Origin: Hyphomonadaceae bacterium | GTDB taxonomy: Bacteria > Pseudomonadota > Alphaproteobacteria > Rhizobiales > Hyphomicrobiaceae | Direction: 5' to 3' | Assembly (NCBI GenBank): GCA_019747815.1 | Contig: JAIEQJ010000045.1 | Span: 43,857-107,856, forward strand | Length of the DNA stretch: 64,000 nucleotides | Shown: in pieces, positions 38,736-47,371 of the stretch | Layout of the letters: every line of letters begins with the position of its first letter | Numbering within the stretch: the first letter of the stretch is position 1 | The notes under the pieces: generated by a model | Told to the model about the DNA's origin: nothing | Databases searched by the model: none | Seen by the model: the letters and a program-made list of their open reading frames with translations, nothing else | Translations under genes and position numbers: made by a program

Positions 38736-40348
38736 GCCTCCACCGCCCGGCCCTTGAGCGCAAACAGCCCGCGCGGGCGCTTCTGGATGAAGAGGATGAC
38801 GAGCACCAGCAGGGCGATCTTGCCCAGCACCGCACCGGCGTAGGGCTCGAGAAACTTGTTGGCGACACCGAGCGACAGCGCGCCGACGAGCGTGCCCCAC
38901 AGGTTGCCGACGCCGCCGAACACGACCACCAGGAAGCTGTCGATGATGTAGCTCTGGCCGAGATTGGGCGACACGTTGTCGATCTGGGAGAGGGCCACGC
39001 CGGCGAGCCCGGCGATGCCGGAGCCGAGGCCGAAGGTGAGCGCGTCGATGCGCCCGGTGTTGATGGCCATGGCGCTGGCCATGCGCCGGTTCTGCGTCAC
39101 GGCGCGCATGTGCAGCCCCAGCGTCGTGTAGCGCAGAACCCCCAGCAGCAATGCGAACACGAGGCCGGCGAACACGATGATCCAGAAACGATTCAGCGTG
39201 ACGGCGAGCCCGCCCAGCTCGACAACGCCAGACATGAAGCTCGGCGTCGACACCTCGCGGTTGTTGGCGCCGAACAGCGTGCGCACAGCCTGCTGCAGGA
39301 TGAGGCTGATGCCCCAGGTGGCCAGCAGCGTCTCCAGCGGCCGGCCGTACAGGAACTGGATGACGCCGCGCTCGATGGCAATGCCCACCAGCCCGGCAGA
39401 CAAGAAGGCCGCGGGGATCGCGATCGCCAGCGAGTAGTCGAGCAGCCCCGGCGCGGTCGTGCGCATGATTTCCTGCACGACGAACGTGGTGTAGGCCCCC
39501 AGCATCACCATCTCGCCGTGCGCCATGTTGATGACGCCCATCACGCCGAAGGTGATGGCAAGGCCAATGGCGGCCAGCAGCAGCACGGAGCCCAGCGACA
39601 GGCCGTACCACAGATGCTGGACCATCTCCCATCGGGCCAGATGCCGGTCGATGGCCGTGATGGCCTCGGCCGCCGTGCGCTGCACCGTGGGCGGCAGATC
39701 GGCAGGCAGCCCGCCAAGCAGCGCACGCGCGTCCCGGTCGCTGCGGTCGCGAATGACGCCCACGGCCTGGACCCTGTCGGCCTCCCTGGCCGACGGTTGG
39801 GTGAGGATGATGGCGGCGCGCGCCTCCAGCATGGCCTTCCTGACGCGCACGTCCGTCTCCCTGGCCAGCGCCCCTTCAAGGGCTGCCAGCGCATTGGCAT
39901 CGCGCGACTTGAACACGGCCTGCGCCGCCGCGAGCCGGCGGCTTGGCTCCGGCGCCAGCAAGGTCAGGCTGCCCAATGCGGCCTCGACGGAGCGGCGCAA
40001 GCGGTTGTTGAGGCGCACGGATTTGAGACCAGGCGGCGCCTCGCCGGCCACCGGCCGACCGGTCGCGGCGTCCAGCACCGTTCCGGATGGCTCGCGCACG
40101 TAGATCTTCCGATCGTCGGCGTTGAACAGCAGGCGGCCATCCTGTAACGCACCTATGACCTTGGCGGCCAGCGGATGACCGCTGCCGGCCACGGCCGTGA
40201 TCGCGGCATCGGTATCGCTGAATGCATCGGCCGCAAATCCCGCAAGGGCCTGCTCATAGCTCTGCGCCATTGCCGGCGGACCAGCCAGCGCAAGCCCGCC
40301 AAGGCTCCACAGCAGCACGGCCATCACGTGCGCGTAAGACGTCCGCAT
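38732..40348 (-). CDS. urtB: Urea ABC transporter permease UrtB
   Basis: 538-residue LivH-type permease. As in other UrtB proteins, a signal peptide and ~220-residue periplasmic helical domain (with RRSVEAALGSL and repeated Ala-rich helices) precede the membrane domain, which starts near residue 240 (YGLSLGSVLLLAAIGLAITFG) and holds FGVMGVINMAHGEMVMLGAY and FGGVGNLWGTLVGAL. Overlaps urtC by 4 bases. Confidence 0.95.
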   Translation of the reverse strand: MRTSYAHVMAVLLWSLGGLALAGPPAMAQSYEQALAGFAADAFSDTDAAITAVAGSGHPLAAKVIGALQDGRLLFNADDRKIYVREPSGTVLDAATGRPVAGEAPPGLKSVRLNNRLRRSVEAALGSLTLLAPEPSRRLAAAQAVFKSRDANALAALEGALARETDVRVRKAMLEARAAIILTQPSAREADRVQAVGVIRDRSDRDARALLGGLPADLPPTVQRTAAEAITAIDRHLARWEMVQHLWYGLSLGSVLLLAAIGLAITFGVMGVINMAHGEMVMLGAYTTFVVQEIMRTTAPGLLDYSLAIAIPAAFLSAGLVGIAIERGVIQFLYGRPLETLLATWGISLILQQAVRTLFGANNREVSTPSFMSGVVELGGLAVTLNRFWIIVFAGLVFALLLGVLRYTTLGLHMRAVTQNRRMASAMAINTGRIDALTFGLGSGIAGLAGVALSQIDNVSPNLGQSYIIDSFLVVVFGGVGNLWGTLVGALSLGVANKFLEPYAGAVLGKIALLVLVILFIQKRPRGLFALKGRAVEA

Positions 40349-40416
40349 CCCACACCCCGGCTTGCCGCGAGACGGGAGGCGCCAGGCGCCGCCCCCCGCG
40401 TTCGCGCGCGGCTATG

Positions 40417-41703
40417 TCAGCCGCCGCACCTGCTTGTCTTGGTGTTGTAGTTGCCGCACTTGAGCCTCACCCAGTCGGCCACCAGATCGCGCGAGCCGTC
40501 GAGCTCCTTCGACCATGCGTCGCCGGGCACCAGCCCAGGTGTCTTCCACACCACGTCGAACTGGCCGTCGGCGCGGATTTCGCCGATCAGCACGGGCTTG
40601 GTGATGTGGTGGTTGGGGAGCATCTCGGAGACGCCGCCGGTCAGGTTCGGCACTTTGACGCCGACGATGGCATCGATCACCTTGTCGGGCGCGACGGTGC
40701 CGGCCTTCTTCACCGCCTCGACCCACATGTTGAAGCCGATCACGTGCGCCTCCATGGGATCGTTGGTGACGCGCTTGTCGTTCCTGATGAACGACTTCCA
40801 CTTGGCGATGAACTCCTTGTTGACCGGTGTGTCGATCGACTGGAAGTAGTTCCAAGCGGCGAGATGGCCCACCAGCGGCCTGGTGTCGACGCCGGCGAGC
40901 TCCTCCTCACCGACCGAGAACGCCACCACGGGGATGTCCTTGGCGCTGACGCCCTGGTTGCCCAGCTCCTTGTAGAAGGGCACGTTGGCGTCGCCGTTGA
41001 TGGTGGACACGACCGCGGTGCGCTTGCCCGCCGAGCCGAACCTCTTGATGTCGGCCACGATGGTCTGCCAGTCGGAGTGACCGAAGGGGGTGTAGTTGAT
41101 CATGATGTCCTCGGCCTTGACGCCTTTCGACTTGAGGTAGGCTTCGAGGATCTTGTTGGTGGTGCGCGGATAGACGTAGTCGGTGCCCGCCAGCACCCAG
41201 CGCACGATCTTCTCCTCCTTGGCGAGATAGTCGACGGCGGGGATGGCCTGCTGGTTGGGCGCAGCCCCGGTGTAGAAGACATTGCGCTCGCTCTCCTCGC
41301 CTTCGTATTGCACGGGGTAGAAGAGAACGGAGTTGAGCTCGCGGAACACCGGCAGCACGGACTTGCGCGACACCGAGGTCCAGCAGCCGAACACGGCCGA
41401 CACGCCATGCTTGGTGATGAGCTCGCGGGCCTTCTCGGCAAACAGCGGCCAGTTGGAGGCCGGGTCGACGACCACGGCTTCGAGCTTCTTGCCGAGCAGC
41501 CCGCCCTTCTTGTTCTGCTCCTCGATCAGCATGAGCATCACGTCCTTCAGCGTGGTCTCGCTGATGGCCATGGTGCCGGAAAGGGAATGGAGGATGCCGA
41601 CCTTGATCGTGTCTTGCGCCCGGGCCGGACCGGCCAGGGGAAGCGCGGCGAGCACGAGCAGCGCAATCGCTGCCATCGCGGATCGTATCAACGTGTGGGT
41701 CAT
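40417..41703 (-). CDS. urtA: Urea-binding periplasmic protein UrtA
   Basis: 428-residue type I periplasmic binding protein with signal peptide (IALLVLAALPLAGPARAQ). Urea-transporter hallmarks: IKVGILHSLSGTMAISE, PASNWPLFAEKARELI, GCWTSVSRKSVLPVFRELN, YPVQYEGEESERNV and AWNYFQSIDTPVN. First gene of the urt-ure transcript; a sigma-54 promoter lies at 41761-41777, so expression is probably induced by nitrogen limitation through NtrC. Confidence 0.97.
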   Translation of the reverse strand: MTHTLIRSAMAAIALLVLAALPLAGPARAQDTIKVGILHSLSGTMAISETTLKDVMLMLIEEQNKKGGLLGKKLEAVVVDPASNWPLFAEKARELITKHGVSAVFGCWTSVSRKSVLPVFRELNSVLFYPVQYEGEESERNVFYTGAAPNQQAIPAVDYLAKEEKIVRWVLAGTDYVYPRTTNKILEAYLKSKGVKAEDIMINYTPFGHSDWQTIVADIKRFGSAGKRTAVVSTINGDANVPFYKELGNQGVSAKDIPVVAFSVGEEELAGVDTRPLVGHLAAWNYFQSIDTPVNKEFIAKWKSFIRNDKRVTNDPMEAHVIGFNMWVEAVKKAGTVAPDKVIDAIVGVKVPNLTGGVSEMLPNHHITKPVLIGEIRADGQFDVVWKTPGLVPGDAWSKELDGSRDLVADWVRLKCGNYNTKTSRCGG

Positions 41704-42138
41704 GAGCTGAACACCATCTTCTGTTGAAATACCGGGTGCGGTGATTGCCCCGCTGGTTAACAGCAATCGGCGTGCCATACCGGCCCACCCGATCAGATCA
41801 CTGAAATAATTGAATTTTCTGCGATGTTTGCGCCGTTGCCATGAGTGACTGGACAGCCGGCAGCTCACTTTTTGGGCAATTGCCTGTTTGCCGACGCCTT
41901 GGGCATCGGATGCCCGCTTTCCTCGCAAGCGGGGCGTCGACACCGGCGGCGTCCGCCTAGGGCGCGGCCGGCCCCAAGCAACGATTAGGGCATTTGAGGA
42001 TCGGGGGTTGACCAAACTAACCACACCCTGTGATGTGCCGGGACGAGCGTAGCGGCCACGCCAGAAGAGCCCACGCGACATGGGAGACGCGCCAGCCGGC
42101 TTCCTGCGGGACCGGCACGGCGCGTCGAGAGGCAGGGA
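41704..42138. other. Divergent regulatory region between urtA and the ABC-ALDH gene
   Basis: About 435 bases. The urtA-proximal part holds a sigma-54 promoter (separate entry). Upstream of it is a moderately AT-rich stretch (around 41800-41830: TGAAATAATTGAATTTTC) that could bind an enhancer protein. I found no convincing NtrC palindrome by eye. The plus-strand promoter of the fusion gene is not identifiable. Confidence 0.5.
41761..41777 (-). promoter_or_regulatory. Sigma-54 (RpoN) promoter of urtA
   Basis: On the minus strand TGGCAC-GCCGA-TTGCT matches the -24/-12 consensus TGGCAC-N5-TTGCW exactly. It lies 58 bases upstream of the urtA start codon, giving a leader of about 45-50 bases. This fits NtrC/RpoN control of urea uptake and urease. 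Confidence 0.85.
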
Positions 42139-44517
42139 ATGCTCGAGGTCCACCAGCTCTCGGTCAGCTACGGCAAGCACGTTGCGCTCGACAGCGTGTC
42201 GCTCACCGTCGGGCGCGGCGAGGTCGTTGTCATGCTGGGCGCCAACGGCGCCGGCAAATCGTCGTGCCTGAAGGCGCTGGGTGGCGTGATCCGCCCACTG
42301 CCCGGCGCACGCCTGACGCTCGGAGATAGCGATATCTCGACGCTGGAGCCGCACGAGGCGGTCGAGGCAGGGCTCGCGCTCGTGCCGGAGGACCGCGGCA
42401 TCTTCGCCGAGCTGACCGTGCACGAGAATTTGCGGCTGGGCGCCTTCACGCGGCGCGCACATGCCAAGCAGGCTGAGAACCTGCAGCGTGTCCTCACTTT
42501 GTTTCCGCGCCTTGCCGAGCGCATGGGCCAGTTCGCCCGCACCATGAGCGGCGGCGAGCGCCAGATGGTGGCCATCGGCCGCGCCCTGATGTCGAGTCCT
42601 GATATCCTGCTGCTGGACGAGCCGTCGCTCGGCCTTTCACCGCTCGTGTGCAAGGAGCTGTTCCAAGCGCTGTCGCACATCAGGGAGCTGGGCGTCGGCG
42701 TGCTGCTGGTGGAGCAGAACGCCCGGCAAGGTCTCGCCATTGCCAGCCGCGGCTATCTCTTGGAGAACGGACGCATCGTTGGCGAAGGCACCGCTGCACA
42801 ACTCAAGGACAACCCCGCAGTGCGCCGCGCCTATCTGGGTGGTGACGCCGATCCAGGACATGGGCATGCCGCAACGGCAACCGAGCCGCAGCGCAACGGC
42901 CGCATCGCTCCCGAGCCGCCGGCGCCCGCACCTCTCGGCAACGGCCGCCTCCCGTCCGCGGCGCATGCGACAGGGGCTGCATCCGCCCGCATCACCGCCG
43001 CCTCGCCTCCATCCGCAACCGCTGCCGCAGCATCCAGACCCCTATCGTCTCGAGGAAACCCATCCATGCTCGACGTCACGCTCATGATCGGCAACGCCGA
43101 TACCAAGGCCGCTGGCGGCGCCACGTTCGACCGGCTCGATCCCATGACCGGCGAGGTCGCCTCGCGCGCTGCAGCGGCCAGCGTGGACGATGCCAGGCGC
43201 GCGGTCGATGCCGCTGCGGCAGCCTTCCCGGCCTGGTCGGAGATGGCGCCTGCGGCGCGGCGCGCGCTGCTCAACAAGGCCGCCGATTTGCTCGAGGCCG
43301 CCGGCACCAAATTCGCATCCGTCATGGGCGCGGAAACCGGCGCCACCGCCATGTGGGCCGGCTTCAACTGCATGCTGGCCTCAGGCATGCTGCGCGAGGC
43401 CGCGGCCATGACCACGCAGATTGCAGGCGAGATCATCCCCTCCAACGTCCCGGGCAGCCTTGCCATGGGCTATCGCCAACCGGTCGGCGTGGTGGCCGGC
43501 ATCGCGCCGTGGAACGCGCCCGTCATTCTCGGCATCAGGGCCATCGCCATGCCGCTCGCCTGCGGCAATACGGTCGTCCTCAAGGCTTCCGAGATGTGCC
43601 CCGGCACGCATCGCCTGATCGGCACACTCTTCCGCGACGCTGGCTTCCCGCCCGGCGTCGTCAACGTCGTGACCAACGCGCCCAGGGACGCGGCAGGCGT
43701 GGTCGATGCCCTGATCGCCCACCCGGCGGTGCGGCGCGTCAATTTCACGGGCTCCTCGCGCGTGGGCAAGATCATCGCCAAGGCATGCGCCGAGCATCTG
43801 AAGCCCGTACTGCTGGAGCTCGGCGGCAAGTCGCCCCTTGTCGTTCTGGACGACGCGGACCTTGGCGAGGCCGTCAACGCGGCCGCCTTCGGCGCCTTCG
43901 CCAACCAGGGCCAGATCTGCATGTCCACCGAACGCATCGTGGTCGACGAGAAGATCGCCGACGCGTTCGTGCAGCGCTTCGCCGCCAAGGCCAAGTCGCT
44001 GTCGGTGGGCGACCCCCGCGAGGGCAAGGCGGTCCTCGGCTCGGTGGTGGATCGCAGCGCCGCTGACCGTGTCACGTCCCTCGTGCTCGATGCCGTGAGC
44101 AAGGGGGCCAGGCTCGTCGCCGGTGGCCAGGTCAGCGGCACGCTCATCAATGCCCATGTGCTCGACCACGTCACGCCGGACATGCGCATCTACGAGGAGG
44201 AATCGTTCGGCCCCGTCACGACGGTGGTGCGCGTGAAGGGTGACGACGAAGCCGTGCGCATCGCCAACGACACGTCCTATGGCCTGTCCTCTGCCGTGTT
44301 CAGCCGCGACGTCAACCGCGCCTTCGCCGTGGCCCGCCGCATTGACGCCGGCATCTGCCACATCAACGGCCCCACGGTGCACGACGAGGCGCAAATGCCG
44401 TTCGGCGGGGTGAAGGATTCCGGCTACGGCCGCTTCGGCGGCAAGGCCGCCATCAACGAGTTCACCGAGCTCAGGTGGATCACCATCCAGTCCGGCCACC
44501 GACACTATCCGTTCTGA
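42139..44517 (+). CDS. Fusion protein: LivF-type ABC ATPase - linker - aldehyde dehydrogenase
   Basis: One open frame of 792 codons. Residues 1-~235 are a complete LivF-like ATPase: Walker A GANGAGKS (34-41), signature MSGGERQ (~136-142), Walker B DILLLDEPS. Residues ~236-308 are an Ala/Pro/Ser-rich linker with two NGR repeats. From Met310 comes an aldehyde dehydrogenase (vanillin/salicylaldehyde type by pattern): catalytic Glu560 in LELGGKSP and Cys594 in GQICMS. The ATG for Met310 (43066) has its own GAGGA ribosome site, so a free dehydrogenase could also be made. No stop or frame change separates the halves. No liv permease genes are adjacent. A sequencing artefact joining two genes is the main alternative. 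Confidence 0.85.
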   Translation: MLEVHQLSVSYGKHVALDSVSLTVGRGEVVVMLGANGAGKSSCLKALGGVIRPLPGARLTLGDSDISTLEPHEAVEAGLALVPEDRGIFAELTVHENLRLGAFTRRAHAKQAENLQRVLTLFPRLAERMGQFARTMSGGERQMVAIGRALMSSPDILLLDEPSLGLSPLVCKELFQALSHIRELGVGVLLVEQNARQGLAIASRGYLLENGRIVGEGTAAQLKDNPAVRRAYLGGDADPGHGHAATATEPQRNGRIAPEPPAPAPLGNGRLPSAAHATGAASARITAASPPSATAAAASRPLSSRGNPSMLDVTLMIGNADTKAAGGATFDRLDPMTGEVASRAAAASVDDARRAVDAAAAAFPAWSEMAPAARRALLNKAADLLEAAGTKFASVMGAETGATAMWAGFNCMLASGMLREAAAMTTQIAGEIIPSNVPGSLAMGYRQPVGVVAGIAPWNAPVILGIRAIAMPLACGNTVVLKASEMCPGTHRLIGTLFRDAGFPPGVVNVVTNAPRDAAGVVDALIAHPAVRRVNFTGSSRVGKIIAKACAEHLKPVLLELGGKSPLVVLDDADLGEAVNAAAFGAFANQGQICMSTERIVVDEKIADAFVQRFAAKAKSLSVGDPREGKAVLGSVVDRSAADRVTSLVLDAVSKGARLVAGGQVSGTLINAHVLDHVTPDMRIYEEESFGPVTTVVRVKGDDEAVRIANDTSYGLSSAVFSRDVNRAFAVARRIDAGICHINGPTVHDEAQMPFGGVKDSGYGRFGGKAAINEFTELRWITIQSGHRHYPF

Positions 44518-44733
44518 GGAGCGCCAGCCCTCTCGCCTCGGGGTCGCCCGGCCATATGACCCGAAGACAAGGCGGGCGCTGGGTGCAGCCAGCATACGAC
44601 CTGTGCGTGCCCTGCCAGAGACGCCCGGTTTATTCCGTGCTCGAATGACCAACCGCCGAGTTGACCGACTTGTAGGCCACACATAAGTTGATATGTCTGA
44701 CATTTGGTCCATGGCCATGCACGGTCGACGGTC

Positions 44734-45546
44734 ATGAGCTTGCGCGATGCCGACATCGACGTGTCGCCAACGGTGCGCGTGCGCGACGGCCGGCGCAAGG
44801 GCGACAGCGCCTGCGAGACCGTCGGCCAGCGCATCGTTCATGGTCACCTGCAGCCGGGCGAGTTGCTCCCCACCGAAGCCGAGCTCGGGCGCGAGTTCGG
44901 CATAAGCCGCGCATCGCTGCGCGAAGGTTTGCGCGCCCTTTCAGCCAAAGGGCTCTTGGAGACGCGCACGCGCCGGGGCTCGATGGTCCGCCCCAAGGCG
45001 TGCTGGGACATCCTGGACCGGGACGTCCTGGTTTGGATGGCGAATGCCCCACCCGACCAGGAGCATCTCCTGGGATTGCTGGAGGTCCGCGCCATCATCG
45101 AGCCGGCCGCTGCCAAGCTCGCCGCTCAGCGCGCCTCGCCAAGGCAGATTCTCGATATCGAGCGCGCCTACAGCGCGATGGCGGCATCCCTGCCGGGGAA
45201 CCTCAAAGCTTGCTGCAAGTTTGACCTGGCCCTGCATGAGGGCATCATCGCCGCTGCCGGCAATGTGTTTCTGTCACGATTTGCCGCGATCATCCGCACC
45301 GCGCTGCTCACCGCATTCCGTCTCAGCGCCGACGCCCGGCAGGCCTACGAAGCGTCTCTGGCTGAGCACTGGGCCGTGACCGATGCCATTCGCCGCCGGT
45401 CCCCGGGCGAGGCCGAGCGCGCCATGCGCGCTCTGCTCAAGGTAGCGGCACGCGACCTTGCGCCGGCATTCAAACCGGCGCGCGCGCGTCCCCAATCCTT
45501 GCCGATGGCCGGCCAGCCAAGACAATCCCGGCGCGGCGGTGGATAG
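44734..45546 (+). CDS. FadR-type GntR family transcriptional regulator
   Basis: 270 residues: N-terminal winged helix (GQRIVHGHLQPGELLPTEAELGREFGISRASLREGLRALSAKGL pattern, read in segments), then an FCD ligand domain with LLEVRAIIEPAAAKLAA, FDLALHEGIIAAAGN and EHWAVTDAIRRR carrying the metal-binding Asp/His set. FCD regulators respond to small organic acids. It follows the ABC-ALDH gene on the same strand after 216 bases and probably regulates it or a linked pathway. ATG 44734 chosen; weak ribosome site; the last 30 residues are disordered. Confidence 0.88.
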   Translation: MSLRDADIDVSPTVRVRDGRRKGDSACETVGQRIVHGHLQPGELLPTEAELGREFGISRASLREGLRALSAKGLLETRTRRGSMVRPKACWDILDRDVLVWMANAPPDQEHLLGLLEVRAIIEPAAAKLAAQRASPRQILDIERAYSAMAASLPGNLKACCKFDLALHEGIIAAAGNVFLSRFAAIIRTALLTAFRLSADARQAYEASLAEHWAVTDAIRRRSPGEAERAMRALLKVAARDLAPAFKPARARPQSLPMAGQPRQSRRGGG

Positions 45547-45571
45547 GATCAGCCGCCCGGCCAATCAACGC

Positions 45572-45658
45572 TGGTGCCCCAGGAGGGACTCGAACCCCCA
45601 CTCCCTCGCGAGAACCAGATTTTGAGTCTGGCGCGTCTACCGGTTCCGCCACTGGGGC
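45572..45658 (-). tRNA. tRNA-Leu (anticodon CAA)
   Basis: 87 bases including an encoded CCA. Acceptor stem GCCCCAG pairs with CTGGGGC. The anticodon stem CCAGA/TCTGG encloses CTCAAAA, giving anticodon CAA. A long variable arm (class II, TTCTCGCGAGGGAG region) and the T-loop GTTCGAGTCC are visible. Reads on the minus strand. Confidence 0.97.
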
Positions 45659-45806
45659 TGCTCAAGAGGGCGGCGCATCATAGCGGCCGCGCCTGCCCCG
45701 TCAACGCAAGCCCTTGCCGACATTGCCGCAGCCGCAAAACCGCCGCCTGGGCGCGTCGGCGGACGACATGGGCACGATGGGACACGATGGGCACGAAGGA
45801 GCCTGC

Positions 45807-46544
45807 TCAGGCGACCACCCGCACCACCACGACGGTGGTGTTGTCCTGGTGGACATCGCCCACGGCTTCAACCGCCGCCAGAAGCGCATCCGCCACCACG
45901 TCGGGCGCCTGGGCCGCGGCGGCCACAGCGGCGATGTCGTCCTGCGAGATGGCATGGATGCCGTCGCTGGCCAGGATCACCACGTCGCCCGGCTGCAGCG
46001 CCAGCGGCCGATGCGAGCGGTCGATCAGCTCGATCTCCGTCCCCGTCAGCGCCGAGCGGAGGAAGTGTCGACGCGGATCGGCGCGTGCCGCCGTCCAGCT
46101 GACCTTGCCCGCGGCCGCCAGCTTGTCGATCTCGGGGGCCAGGGAATGATCCTCGTTGAGAAGCACGATCTCGCCCTTGCGGATGAGGTACAGCGGGCTG
46201 TCGCCCACGCTCACCCATTGCACGCCTTCAGGCCGGAAGACGGCACCGATCAGCGTGCAGCCCATGCCGCTGAGCGCCGGATTCTCGGCCGTCTCGTGCG
46301 CGATCGCCGCGTTGGCAAGGTCCAGCGCCTCCGCAAGGCGTGCCGCCACGTCGCCTGACGAGGTCGCGAAGGCATGCAGAAAGAATTTGCACGCCAGGCC
46401 GCTCGCCAACGCCCCTCCGGTGTGCCCCCCCATGCCGTCAGCCAACACCGCCGTCAGCTCGCCGGAACTCTGGCGAACCTGTGCCGAGTCTTCCTGGTAG
46501 CTCCGCGCTCCCTTGCTGGCGCGGGTCGCATGCTCGAAGCCCAC
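45807..46544 (-). CDS. PP2C-type Ser/Thr protein phosphatase
   Basis: 245-residue PPM/PP2C phosphatase (PppA/Stp type). Metal-binding residues are in place: QEDS (Asp19), ADGMGGH (Asp36, Gly37), SVGDSPLYL, LASDGIHAIS and HQDNTTVVVV (Asp234). No membrane segment, so cytoplasmic. GTG start with AAGGAG 6 bases upstream, the ribosome site overlapping the stop of the preceding FHA gene. It is the third gene of an FHA-FHA-PP2C unit and would reverse phosphorylation by the kinase encoded at 48802-51234. Confidence 0.93.
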   Translation of the reverse strand: MGFEHATRASKGARSYQEDSAQVRQSSGELTAVLADGMGGHTGGALASGLACKFFLHAFATSSGDVAARLAEALDLANAAIAHETAENPALSGMGCTLIGAVFRPEGVQWVSVGDSPLYLIRKGEIVLLNEDHSLAPEIDKLAAAGKVSWTAARADPRRHFLRSALTGTEIELIDRSHRPLALQPGDVVILASDGIHAISQDDIAAVAAAAQAPDVVADALLAAVEAVGDVHQDNTTVVVVRVVA

Positions 46545-46546
46545 TG

Positions 46547-47329
46547 TTACTCCTTGAGCTCCGCCAGCTCGGACCAGTCGAACTCCTCACCGCAGAACGG
46601 CACGAACGCAAGCTGGGTGCGCCCCATGGTGATCACGTCCATCAGCTCCAGCTTGATGGCGCCGGTCGGCTTCTTGTTGTTGACCGCAACCACGTTGGTC
46701 TTGGCCAAATTGGGAACGAACAGGAACGACCGGTCCATCGAATCATAGCGGATGTAGGCTTGTTCTTCCGAGGAGATGGTGTTGTCGCCGAAGTCGATCG
46801 GAATGCGCTGGGTCGAGGCCCGGCCGACCGCATTGTTGCCCTCGTAGATGGGCCGGAACGCGCCGAGGCCGGGACCGCCGACCACCACCAGCCAACCCAC
46901 CACCGGATCCTGCTCGAAACCGCCGCGCGCCACCTTGGGCTTGCCGCGGATGACCTGCGTGCGGCCGGGATCGGTCGCCGGCGCGGCCGCAGCACTCGCG
47001 CTTGCGCCCCGCACGACACGCGTCGTCGGCTCCGCCGCCTCATAGTGGCCGCGCTGCGGCGCCTTGGCCTCGCGCAGCGCCTCGGCCGCGCTCTGAACCG
47101 CGGCTGCGGGAGGGTGAGCGGCTGCAGGCGATTGCGCCTCGGATGCAGCCCTGGCCGCAGCCGGCGTGTCCTTGGGGAGTATCTCGGTGCGCTCGCCGAC
47201 CGTGATCTCGCCCGTGGCGTCGCGACTGGCAGCGGCCAGGGCATCGCGCAGCGATCCCAGGATGCGGTTGGGGATCGATGCGCCCGTAGCCGGCGCTTGG
47301 CTACCCTGTTCGCGCTTGTCGTTCTTCAT
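46547..47329 (-). CDS. FHA-domain protein with TxxV-type motifs
   Basis: 260 residues. The first ~145 are disordered and Ala-rich with three short Thr motifs, ERTEILP (47-52), TTRVVR (102-107) and RTQVIR (123-128), which look like phosphoacceptor or docking sites. The rest is an FHA domain: VGRAS (Gly169-Arg170), the phosphothreonine-contact NTISSEE (Ser186/187) and NNKKPTG. Soluble. 2 bases separate its stop from the PP2C start, and 42 bases separate it from the membrane FHA gene upstream. Probably the phosphothreonine adaptor of the cluster. Confidence 0.88.
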   Translation of the reverse strand: MKNDKREQGSQAPATGASIPNRILGSLRDALAAASRDATGEITVGERTEILPKDTPAAARAASEAQSPAAAHPPAAAVQSAAEALREAKAPQRGHYEAAEPTTRVVRGASASAAAAPATDPGRTQVIRGKPKVARGGFEQDPVVGWLVVVGGPGLGAFRPIYEGNNAVGRASTQRIPIDFGDNTISSEEQAYIRYDSMDRSFLFVPNLAKTNVVAVNNKKPTGAIKLELMDVITMGRTQLAFVPFCGEEFDWSELAELKE

Positions 47330-47371
47330 GTCCAGTCTCCTCTGTTTGTGGAAAGCCCGGCGCAGGGCTCC

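Noticed and set aside
37503..39632. 709-codon frame suggesting an UrtB-UrtC fusion
   Set aside because: The upstream part is out of frame with urtB and has shadow composition; urtC starts at 38735, overlapping urtB by 4 bases.
45572..45658. tRNA-Leu as attachment site of an integrated island
   Set aside because: The unusual cluster lies on the 5' side of the tRNA. I found no direct repeat of the tRNA 3' end and no integrase gene in the window.
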